This document shows, piece after piece, positions 12,101 through 21,700 of a stretch of DNA of 64,000 nucleotides. Under the pieces are notes generated by a model, which searched no databases, was not told where the DNA came from, and saw only the letters and a list, made by a program, of their open reading frames with translations. The translations under genes were made by a program, and so were the position numbers. Position 1 is the stretch's first letter, and every line of letters begins with the position of its first letter. Source of the stretch: Mugil cephalus (Eukaryota; Chordata; Actinopteri; Mugiliformes; Mugilidae); contig NC_061784.1 of NCBI RefSeq assembly GCF_022458985.1, positions 24,920,545 to 24,984,544 on the forward strand, given 5' to 3'.

Positions 12101-12358
12101 TGAGATTCTTCAGATTCCCTACAGATAAGACGCTCCAACTCTAACTCCAACTCACACACAGTGTAAAAGTATTTTAGTTTCCCCCTCACTTCTGGATGGT
12201 TGTGATTGTTGTGAGATCAGCTGCAGGGAATCAAGATTAACCTTCACCTGTCTGGACCCTGTCAGTCCCGGTCCCGGTCCTGGTTCTGGTCCTGGTTCTA
12301 CATACCTGGAGGAGAGCAGCGGGCTCCGAGCTGCCGTTTCCACTCCGCTCGTTGACAT
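6185..12358 (-). CDS. slbp2: Histone mRNA stem-loop binding protein, SLBP2-like
   Basis: Binds the 3' stem-loop of replication-dependent histone mRNAs for 3'-end processing and stability. Coding exons (minus): 12358-12306, 11431-11291, 10719-10639, 10141-10064, 9320-9177, 8434-8273, 8197-8047, 7254-7128, 6249-6185; every phase agrees, giving 333 aa from ATG at 12358. The RNA-binding domain (about residues 134-206) has [14 protein letters not shown], the TPNK phospho-threonine motif, [14 protein letters not shown] and LHLWDPP, all family hallmarks. The N-terminus is Ser/Pro-rich and I do not find the somatic SLBP motif DWxxxVEEDE that supports translation. Absence of that motif and human-5q-like neighbours favour SLBP2 over SLBP. 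One donor is AG|GTCGGT (weak). A stop codon overlaps the exon-6 donor (see findings). A minus-strand AATAAA is at 5707-5712. Paralog assignment is less certain than family. Confidence 0.9.
6636..6840. repeat. 17-bp minisatellite in slbp2 intron 8
   Basis: About twelve tandem copies of a 17-bp unit (agagagctagcaggagc, with caagagg and agcgctagc variants), sitting in the intron between slbp2 exons 8 and 9. Confidence 0.9.
7575..7705 (+). repeat. Dispersed repeat, related to 21562-21695
   Basis: The segment around tcctaatgtccagatggaga, followed by tctagaaacaccacagagct in reverse, recurs with about 90% identity at 21562-21695 in lcp2 intron 9. Two intronic copies of an unnamed dispersed element. 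Confidence 0.65.
8640..8770. repeat. 12-bp minisatellite in slbp2 intron 5
   Basis: Tandem copies of ctccctgcacct with a few interruptions, located between slbp2 exons 5 and 6. Confidence 0.85.
9372..9776 (+). mobile_element. Short non-autonomous DNA transposon (MITE-like) copy
   Basis: Internal sequence (accagtttgatctaaacgga, then acaacaactac, then ttagtgcaaagaagaacaag) matches the copy at 49219-49575 and the common teleost element that ends in gtgtcaaacatatggccc. The right end here is gggccatatgtttaacacct. The interior is expanded by ggtccgggtcctg-type tandem units (about 9510-9590 and 9675-9720). No transposase is encoded. Superfamily (probably hAT-like) is inferred from memory of the family, not shown. 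Confidence 0.6.
10455..10615 (-). mobile_element. Fold-back dispersed element, inverted relative to 36585-36760
   Basis: The sequence from aggggggaccttgtagacca to the palindromic end ccaggaaccacgttaccac / gtggtaacgtggttcctgg recurs in reverse orientation at 36585-36760. The self-complementary end suggests a MITE-like fold-back element. It lies in slbp2 intron 3, beside exon 3. Confidence 0.65.
11098..11215 (+). repeat. Dispersed repeat, related to 17845-17965
   Basis: actgcagaacgttcttt through tacctccatctaggaaca and aaaacatcaggctttaat is shared, with moderate divergence, by 17845-17965 downstream of zmat2. The same orientation is kept. The family is not recognised. Confidence 0.55.
11665..11815 (+). 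mobile_element. Fragment of the MITE family of 9372-9776
   Basis: Ends in tggcctcaagccacatgtttgacacctgt, the same terminal sequence as the copies near 9776 and (inverted) 49985. The fragment lies in slbp2 intron 1. Confidence 0.45.
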
Positions 12359-12841
12359 TTCTGCTGCACTTTGAGTTTTGCGTCTTCACTTGAGACGAAC
12401 AGACGCCATTATTCCGATTTCACAGCTTTTTAATCAATGAGCTGCAGCTGCGGAGGTGAGTGGGGGGGCGGGGCGTCTCACCGACTTTCTCTTCTTACAC
12501 TTCACCTCCGATCAGATCACAAATCCGGATTCATATTTTTAAACATTGTTTCCGGGTATTTTCATGTCTAGATTGTATTTCGACGTTATTCCCGACATTT
12601 CGACCTTTATCTGGAATGAAAAATAAATCTCTTCCTCCTCTCATTTTTTTTTAAAATTTATTTTATTGTATTTTACTTTATTTAGTTTTTTTTTTCTCGT
12701 GGGTGGGTGATACTCTTCGTACACCTGAGGCAGCAGGTGAGGCTGTAATAACAGAACTCGTCGCTTGGCTCCGCTCCTGCAGGAGGCGCTCTTCAAAAAA
12801 ACAACATCAACGCTGTTGTTTCCGATCACAGAATAAACAAG
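12359..12841. promoter_or_regulatory. Divergent promoter between slbp2 and zmat2
   Basis: The start codons of slbp2 (minus, 12358) and zmat2 (plus, 12842) are 483 bp apart, head to head. A GC box (gggcggggcg) lies at about 12466-12475. No TATA box is near either gene. A T-rich tract (12643-12695) separates the two halves. The arrangement implies a shared bidirectional housekeeping promoter. Confidence 0.7.
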
Positions 12842-15787
12842 ATGGCGTCCGGCAGTGGGGTGAGCGTCAGACCGGAGCTTTTTCTTTTATTATCACATTA
12901 AAACGTATAAAAAGGTGTAAATGCTTCGTGAATCTCTCCAGTTGAACTAAACCATTGCCCCGATGAGACCTGGACTCAGACTGAGTCCCGTTAAAATGTT
13001 TTAAAAGCCGTTAGGTGCTCGCAGCTAACGATAGCTAGCATGCTAACTGACAACAAAGCGAACGTTTCCGGGTTCGTTTCAAAACGTAGCGGCGTTCGCG
13101 TAACAATGTTTAGTTTTAAAGGTTTTATTTTACACGTGAACTGTTTGTTTGTTGTTAGTACTGAAGCAGGACGAGGATGCTAAGAGTTAGCCTGAGCTAA
13201 GCTAACTGCCACAACAGAAACACTTTGAATCCCGGTCCTCTGTGTTAACAGCGACATAAAAGCATCAACAGTACTAAAATAAAACCACATAGTTCTATTT
13301 ATTTATTTTAGTGCTTTTTGTACTGTTTTTATCTTTGCAATACTTTATCCAGGAGCTAACATTCAAAATGTCCTTATGTCAATAAATGATTCTTGAGTCT
13401 TGATATTGAACAATAATAATACAATAAAATAAAAGCACGAGTAATAACACAAAGACTAATGCAAACATGAATACACCATAACTCATTTAAAGGGAAAGAA
13501 GTGGTTAAAAGGTGTTTAAGGTTTTATATTTATTTATGTATTTCATTTAAAAGAGGGACGTTGTCTCTGACAATGAGACTAAAAAGACACAAAACAGAAT
13601 CAGAATCAATGTGGTTTGAAGGTTTCAACAGATCTGGAGCTGTGAGACCCTCGGGTCCGGACCGGTCCAGGGTCCAGAGCCTTTAGCTGAAACCTTCAGG
13701 ATCAGGAGACCTGGATGTGGAAGGAACCTGTATTTTAAGTGTGTCAGATACGATGGAGTGAAGACATCTACAGCTTCAAAACCAATAAAACAACTTCAGA
13801 TGTTTTGTGTGACTGGTAACAGACGTAGGGTTTAAATCTCTGCATGTAGAGCTTTATTTCATCATTTATCTTCTCTGTTGTGGATAAATGTTTTTTAATC
13901 TTAATCTGAACTGAGTGAGGGGACGTGTCCTCTGTGTCCTCCGTGTCTTCACTGAGACGCCTTCGTCTTCTCTTCCAGTCCAACAAAAACGACTTCCGGC
14001 GAAAATGGGACAAGGACGAGTTCGAGAACCTCGCCCAGAAACGTCTGGCGGAGGAGAGAGACCGGGAGAGGAGAGATGGTGAGAGGCCTGTTCGTTCGTT
14101 CGTTCATTCATTCATTCATTCATTCATTCATTCATTCGTTCCCGCGGCGTCTTCCCTCCGTCTGGTTTCTTCTGTGTCGCTGATCTTTGATCCCGTGTCT
14201 TTCAGGGAAGACGGCGCCGCCCGTCAAGAGGGAACTCCTGCGCCACCGAGACTACAAGGTGGACCTGGAGTCCAAGCTGGGGAAGACCATCGTCATCACC
14301 AAGACCACGCCCCAGGCTGAGATGGGCGGGTACGGGGGCGGAGCCGGAGCTTGAGCCTCTTTAGAATCAGGGCAGCTTCTAACAGGACGTGTTTTCTTCT
14401 TCTCCTCCAGTTATTACTGTAACGTCTGTGACTGTGTCGTCAAAGACTCCATCAACTTCCTGGATCACATCAACGGGAAGAAACGTGAGTTCACAGCCCC
14501 GCCCCTTTCACAAGCCCCGCCCCTTTCACAAGCCCCGCCTTCCTATGCTACTGCTGCTAGGTCGCTAGTTAGCATCGAATCAGCGACAGTAGGTAGAGCA
14601 CAGGTGTCAAACATACGGTTCATCAGAGGCTCTGACCTGGTCCATGGAAGAGACATTCAGGAACCAGGACTAGACAGGACCAGGACTAGAGAGAACCAGG
14701 ACCAGACAGGACCAGGACTAGACAGAACCAGGACCAGACAGGACCAGGACTAGACAGAACCAGGACTAGACAGAACCAGGACTAGACAGGACCAGGACTA
14801 GAGAGACCAGGACTAGACAGAACCAGGACTAGACAGAACCAGGACTAGAGAGGACCAGGACTAGACAGGACCAGGACCAGGACTAGACAGGACCAGGACC
14901 AGGACTAGACAGAACCAGGACCAGGACCAGGACTAGACAGGACCAGGACTAGACAGAACCAGAACCAGGACTAGACAGGACCAGGACTAGACAGGACCAG
15001 GACTAGACAGACCCAGATTTTAAGGATAGTTTATTAAACCTAATCGTTCTTCTTTAAACTAAAGTTAAAGTTAAAATGTGTAGTTGTTGTTGTTACTTGT
15101 AGATTTTTATTCTGTTGTGTTATTGGTCCAATCAGAGGACACATGAAAATACACATCTGTCGTGTTGCTGTGGTTGTGTTACTGTTGTGTTGTTGCTGTG
15201 GTTGTGTTGTTGCTGTGGTTGTGTTACCGTTGTGTTGTTGCTGTGGTTGTGTTGTTGTTGTGGTTGTGTTGTTGCTGTGGTTGTGTTACCGTTGTGTTGT
15301 TGCTGTGGTTGTGTTACCGTTGTGTTGTTGCTGTGGTTGTGTTGTTGCTGTGGTTGTGTTACCGTTGTGTTGTTGCTGTGGTTGTGTTACCGTTGTGCCG
15401 TTGTGTTGCAGACCAGAGGAACCTGGGCATGTCTATGAGGGTGGAGCGCTCGTCTCTGGATCAGGTGAAGAAACGTTTTGAGGTGAACAAGAAGAAGCTG
15501 GAGGAGAAGCAGAAGGAGTACGACTTTGAGGAGCGGATGAAGGAGCTACGGGAGGAGGTGAGGAGGCCGGGAGGAGCTGCTTAGAGGAGCCACATCCTGA
15601 ATGAACCCATGATGTGAGTTGTGTTGTTCCTGTGTTGTGTCAGGAGGAGAAGGCGAAGGCCTACAAGAAGGAGAAGCTGAAGGAGAGGAAGAGGAGGGCG
15701 GAGGAGGACGTGGACCTGGAGGAGGACGACGAGATGGCGGCCGTCATGGGCTTCTCCGGCTTCGGCTCCTCCAAGAAAAGTCACTGA
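12842..15787 (+). CDS. zmat2: Zinc finger matrin-type protein 2 (U4/U6.U5 tri-snRNP, SNU23 ortholog)
   Basis: Spliceosomal protein of the pre-catalytic B complex, nuclear. Coding exons 12842-12859, 13979-14078, 14206-14329, 14411-14484, 15412-15557, 15644-15787 join in phase to 201 aa (human 199). It starts MASGSG and keeps [39 protein letters not shown], a matrin-type C2H2 finger ([19 protein letters not shown], with the second His in the HINGKKHQRN stretch), [19 protein letters not shown], and the acidic C-terminus [17 protein letters not shown]. The start context AAGATGG is good. Intron 4 carries two minisatellites and intron 2 a cattc run. Near-identity to the mammalian protein makes this a confident call. 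Confidence 0.97.
14606..15015. repeat. 17-bp-type minisatellite in zmat2 intron 4, seeded by a MITE end
   Basis: Tandem units of aggaccaggactagacag (with gaaccagg variants) run from about 14645 to 15015. Immediately before lies caggtgtcaaacatacgg, the terminus of the MITE family seen elsewhere in the window. Confidence 0.85.
15165..15412. repeat. Minisatellite abutting the zmat2 exon 5 acceptor
   Basis: Units of tgttgctgtggttgtgt and accgttgtgt alternate up to the acceptor (TTGTGTTGCAG at 15401-15411), so the tandem array itself supplies the T/G-rich sequence before exon 5. Confidence 0.9.
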
Positions 15788-15794
15788 CCTCACT

Positions 15795-15925
15795 GGACCG
15801 GGACCAGGACCGGGTCCAGGACCAGGACCAGGACCGGGTCCAGGACCAGGACCAGGACCGGGTCCAGGACCAGGACCAGGACCAGGACCAGGACCAGGAC
15901 CAGGACCAGGTCCAGGAAGCTGTTG
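15795..15925. repeat. GGACCA-type minisatellite in the zmat2 3' UTR
   Basis: Begins 8 bases after the zmat2 stop. Units are combinations of ccagga and ccgggt. It would be transcribed in the mRNA. Confidence 0.9.
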
Positions 15926-16017
15926 ACACCAGAGACTGACGGCAGCAAACAGCAGCTCCTGATTCAGGATTTTATTATAAATACATTAAACACGTTGGTT
16001 TTATTTCTGCTTCATAT

Positions 16018-16023
16018 AATAAA
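16018..16023 (+). terminator. Poly(A) signal of zmat2
   Basis: AATAAA about 230 bp after the zmat2 stop codon, followed by A-rich sequence. Confidence 0.6.
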
Positions 16024-16029
16024 AGAGAA

Positions 16030-18746
16030 AAAAACAGTTTTCATCTTGTTCTGAGGAACCAGGGACCTGGTCTGGACCAGATCCACAGTCCTAGACCAGG
16101 TCTTGTCAGTCTCAGACCGTTTGTTCTGTGTGGCCTCCTCTGGACCTGGACCCTCGTGGTCCTGCTCCTCATTACTGGAGTCCAGCCTCAGTTAAATGTT
16201 CTTTTGAAGGTAAAGGTCTTAAATCGAACCCATAATGATCTTAAACAGTCTGTAAACCGGTCAGTGCTGATCCAGACCGGCCCCTCTACAGGGGGGCACA
16301 GACAGACCAGGTCCATGTGAAGAACTGATGGACGTCATGTCTCCTTTAAGACTTTATCTCAGTCTGTTAAAGATAAAAGAAACGATTTGTTCATGAACGG
16401 ACTCAAACATCCTGGAAGTTAAAGAAAATAAAACATTTACATTATGTTAAAATGAGCCAATGTTTCATATCCTGAGACCTGTGTCCTCATACGGGGACGT
16501 CTCAGGTCTGTGCAGGTTATCAACTATAAACTAGATCAACATAAGAACAGGAGACGTGGACAAGGAACAAAACTTCATTAAATTCTACATTTGAAACGTG
16601 TTTATTTCTGATTATTAACCTTCTAGTTTCATGTGATGCTTAAATTAAATTCTACGTCTAATTACTCATTTGAGGACGTTTGGATTTAATTCTTTGGCTC
16701 AACAACGTTCAGGTAAAATGAACACTTTTATATTTTGTTATAGATCAGTGTCTTTATTATAATATAAATAATGAAATAAGTCCTGTGTCCACATATGAGG
16801 ACAAACTACTTCCTGTTTAAAGATGAAGTTTAGTTGGAGTTTGATCCCATTAATCAGAACCAGCTGAGTTGTGAGATGTTGGTGGTTTCCTCTCATCAGC
16901 TGATGCTCCATTTCTACTGGATGAAGGTCAGGACTTTGACTTGTTCCTAAACATTCATCTGGTTCTTCTTGTCTTCCTCCATGACGCAGTTTCTCTTCAC
17001 ATGTTCTGAGTTTATTTTAAACAGAAACGTGTGAAGTTTTGAGACTCAGAGCGAATTCAAACTGAAACTTCTTGATTTCAACAGAAAGTGACAAGTGTTT
17101 AAGGGAACTTCAGGCCAGCGCGTCTAAAAGGAAGTCTGACGTTGTTCTTGTCTGGTTGATTAATCAGGTTATTTCAAACGTTTTGCATCCGTCTCACTGT
17201 GGTTCACATCTTCCCGTCAGTCATGACTTCTTCATGTGTGTCCAGTTATTTTTGCATCTCTGTTTCAGGAGGTGGTTTTGTCAGAGTCTGAGCATCACAT
17301 GTAGTTATCACTCAATGGCTACTTCAGTAGGTACAGTGGAGTCGCTCTAATCTAAATAGTGTGGAGCTGAAAGGAGGTGATTTAACTGGAGGATGGAGTT
17401 AAACTGGACCGATGTGAGGAGATGATCCACATTTTAGAACCAGCTGTGATTCAGTGGTTGAATAAAAACCCAATAACTCAGTTATTAGAGACTAAAACTG
17501 AACATGAACCTTCATAGAGGCCAGAGCCTCCTCCAGGTCCTCCAGGCCTCCTCCAGGTTCTCCAGGTCCTCCAGGCCTCCTCCAGGTTCTCCAGGCCTCC
17601 TCCAGGCCTCTGCATGTCCTACAGGCCTCCTACAGGCCTCCTACAGGCCTCCTGCATGTCCTACAGGCCTCCTACAGGCCTCCTCCAGGCCTCCTGCATG
17701 TCCTCCTCCAGGTCCTCCAGGTCCTCCAGGCCTCCTCCAGGTCCTACAGGTCCTCCAGGCCTCCTCCAGGCCTCCTGCCTCTTCTTTTCCACCATGTTCT
17801 CCTCTCTAAGCCTCTTAAAGTTCTCCTCCCTGCTCTCAGCACATCTTACTGCAGAACCTTCTTTAGGAACCTTTCATCTCTACCTCCATCTAGAAACAGC
17901 TCAGAAAACATCAGGGTTTAGTTTAGTTTCTTAGAGTCTGGTCTAGTAGCCGCTCTCTGAGTCTTTGGGAGCACAGGGCCAGGTTTCCAGATGTGTTAGC
18001 TAGCTAGCATTCCATCGTCTCAGTGCAGTATGTTCCGTGTTTGTTGTTGTCTGAACATGTGTTAGGAGGTGATTTTACTTTTAGTTTTTACTCTGACGTC
18101 AACATGTCTTTTATCTACTTTGTGTTTGTGTCTCGGTTGTAAAGTTTCGCTCCCTCTCTGATCCGACCCGGGTTCAGCGCTAACTTCTTGTCGGTGACAA
18201 ACTCGACTTTGAGGCTGATCCGGAGTCGGCGTCGTGTCTTTATCTGGTGTTTTCTTCGTCGAGTTCTTGCAGCGAGTGGGTGCAACTGCAACGTCTGTTC
18301 CGCTCTGTGGCTTAAACAGTCACTTCCTCTGAGAGAGGGAGGGAGGAAAGAGGTAACGAAGAGACAGAGACAGAGAGAGAGAGACTGAAAGAGTGGGAGC
18401 CAGGAAGAAGGAAGCCATTTTGGGTCCTCGGTGACATGTCCGCCTGCATTTTGCTTCCTGGCGTCTGGATGCTTCGCTCAGTGAGGTAGAGACGGGTGAG
18501 TTCGTTTGAGGAACTAAAACCCAAAGACGCTGGTTCATTTGTTTTTTCTCTCGGTCTTAAAGAGAAGTTTGGTTTTCACGTTTCACAGGAAGGAGCTGGT
18601 GGAGCAACGAGGCCGACACTGCGACGAGAAACAAAACAAGGCGAGCGGCCGTCCTTCAGATGCTCGTGTGGTCAGAGTGAAGCCAGAGTCCAGAGTCCGG
18701 CCTTCAGCCTCAGCACCGTGTCTCCGGGTCCCGGAGACCAGACACC
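16030..18746. other. zmat2-lcp2 intergenic region and lcp2 5' flank
   Basis: No coding exon seen. Contains a 'ctccaggcctcctccaggtc' minisatellite (17515-17785), a dispersed repeat (17845-17965), and GA-rich DNA near 18330-18390. Sequence around 18420-18746, with gtgag-type donors, probably holds the lcp2 transcription start and 5' UTR. Confidence 0.55.
17515..17785. repeat. Minisatellite (CTCCAGG-type)
   Basis: Tandem mix of ctccaggcct, cctacaggcc, tgcatgtcct and ctccaggtc units between zmat2 and lcp2. Confidence 0.9.
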
Positions 18747-21700
18747 ATGAGTTCAGACCGAATGCCGTCCAAGTCGGAGGTGATGGGGTGGAGCCCACAG
18801 CAGCTGGCAGACTTTCTGAGGAGGGTGAGCTCTTTCTACCCACGGCCTTTATTTCCACAGATGCTGCAGATGGAAAGTTTGTGCACAGTCAAAGCCAAAC
18901 CTGATCACTGGGTCAAAGGTAGAGGACGAGAAATAAAACGGCTCCAAACCAACCACCCACGAGTAAAACAGGAACATTTACTTCTTTAAGTCGTTTTTCT
19001 TTTAGCAGAGACGAGTGAATGTGTGAGGCGGCTGCTGGGTTTCCCCTTTCTGTCTTCTTTAACACTTATCAGTCTCCTCTGGACCAGGGTCCAGACATGG
19101 TTCTGTGACTTTAGAATCAGACTGAACTCTGGGAAATCGTGTTTGGTTTCATCAGCTTGGTCTCTGGTTGAGGACGAGTCTGTATCATCGTGTGTGTGAT
19201 TGTTGTCACTAAGAGCCTCGGTTCTCGTCCTGCAGATGAATCTCTCCGGCTGCGATAAAGTCGTGTTGAAGAACTCCATCAGCGGCTCCAGATTCGTGGT
19301 GAGTTCAGGAACCCAGACTGACGTAAAGTCGACTGTGGCTGCCTACGTTGAGTCGACCTGTAGATCAGCAGCTGAATGTGTTAACCACAGAGACAGAGTA
19401 TGATGGTGCCCTGAGCTTCCTCACTCATCTCTGGCAGCGCCTCGCCTCACATCAGCGTACCTTCATTCCTAAAGCATTCGTAGTCCTCCCAGACCACCAA
19501 CGAGATTACATCTCAAAATTATACACCGGACCGGACCGAACCGGACCAGACCAGACCAGACTGACCAGACCAGACCAGACCAGACCAGACTGATCAGTAT
19601 CTTTAATTCAGTGACATCCACATAGAGACAGAATAAGACAGGTTGTCCCAGACTGACTCCATGTCTAGAGGTTCTTAGGAGGCTGTAGAGGAGGAGGCGA
19701 GGGGGGGTGGGGTGGGGGGGTGGGGGAGTGAGGGGGTGAGGGGGTGAGGTGGGGGCGTTGTTCCGCGTCCTCACACTGTGTTTTGTCTTTCCAGAATCTG
19801 AGTGACAATGACCTCCAGAAGTTCCCCAAACTTCATGCTCCGTGAGTACCGCCCCCTGCTGCTGCACCATGGTACTGCAGCAGGGTTATATGAGACCAGA
19901 CCAGACCAGACCAGACCAGATCAGATCAGACTTAGATCAGACCAGACCAGACCAGACCAGATTAGACCAGACCAGACCATCCTGATGTGTGACTGATGAA
20001 CTCCTTGTGTGTGTGCAGGATGATCTCCAAGATCAGCAATGAAATCAGCAAGAAGGAAGGAAAGAGTTTGTTCCAGTTCGGTAAAAAGTGAGTTTAGACA
20101 AAGAGTCTGAAACAGTGTCTGAGTTAAAAGAGTTTGTGTTTTTAAACGTGTTCTTTGTTCCTGTTGCAGACAGACCCCGTACTACGCTCCAGGTATGAAC
20201 CCAGTCATTGCTTCAGTTTTTAGACTTTTCATACATTCAGAGATTAAACTGAACTCTCTTCATGTGTCAGGACGATGATTCACTGTCTGATCGTCTTTAA
20301 TCTGTTGTTAAATCAAGACTGAATGTTTTGTGTGCAGACACAGGCGCTGACGTTCAGGGCTGGGGAGAAGACGAGTTTGTGAGTTTGACCTTCATCTCTT
20401 TCTGTTTATCTGCTGAATATTATTAATTATAAAAGTCATATAAGAGAAACAATATGGAGGCACGGAGGTCACACAACAAGAAAAGACTCAAATAAAACTG
20501 CTAAAATATTAAATGTGTGTCAGGACGAGTTCGATGAAGACTATGAGAGTCCGTACAGCGGAGAAGATGACGGCGGCAGCGACGACTACGAGTCTCCAAA
20601 CGATGATGACGGTGACTATGAGCCTCCACCCACCGAACCCCCAGACGACCTCCCCCACAAGCTGTGTCCCAGCAAGTCCATCGGTGACGGGGAGTACATC
20701 GGTAAAAACCATACGTTCAAAGATCGGAATCAGTCACTGACAGACGACTTCAGGACCTTCAACCAACCAACTGACCAACCAAACAATCATCCATCCATCC
20801 ATCCATCCATCATCCATCCATCCATCCATCCTGCTCTGTTGTATAATTTGCTGCAGATTAAAAGTTAAAGACTAACTAAGGTGTGTTTGTTCTGACAGAT
20901 AACAGGGATAACCATGTGTCGTCTATGGCTCCGCCCCCTGTCCTGTGCCCCCGCCCCCCTGTTGCTGCTCCGTCCACTCTGTCCCTGGTGAGTCCACTCT
21001 GACTCCTCTACAGGGGGCGCCACAAGACCTCAAGGCCACCAGGAAACTTATTTTATTTCATTGTTGTTCCCTTCAGCCCAGAGATCCGGCCTCTCGGAGA
21101 GACCCCTCCCCTCACTCCGCTGGACGACCATCAGCAAAATGTGAGTAGCGCTCTGATGCTAACAGACACAGTCATCGTGGCAACAGCGTAAAACAGCTTG
21201 ATGTTTGTCTGAGGTCCTCTAAGAGAATCGTATGAAGTACGTCTGGTCTCTAGTGGTTGCCTAGGTAACCCTCTCTATCTATATCTGTGGTCCTTGTGAG
21301 TCATGATTCTCCATCTGTTGAGCTAATGTGGAACACTTTGGGTTCTTTGGTTCTCCAAACGTCCAGACACATGGAGGAAATCTCCATCTTCTTCTGGATC
21401 GTATAATGAGCTCAATGGTAGAATGTGATGACGTCCAGGAGAAATAAAATGTCCAAAGGTTGAATTGTGTGAGCGTTGCCTCCTGTAGTGAATCAGTAGC
21501 ATTTTGGAGCCAGATTCACTTTAAGAGGTAAAAACCCAACGTGGAGGAACTTTGGGTTCTTTGGTTTGATCCTAATGTCCAGATGGAGAGTGGACCTGGT
21601 TCTGTTTCACTAGAACCTTTGGAGAACATGTGAGCTCTGTGGTGTTTCTAGAAACTCTGGGTCCAGGTCTGGTCCAGGTCTGGTCCAGGTCTGGTTCAGG

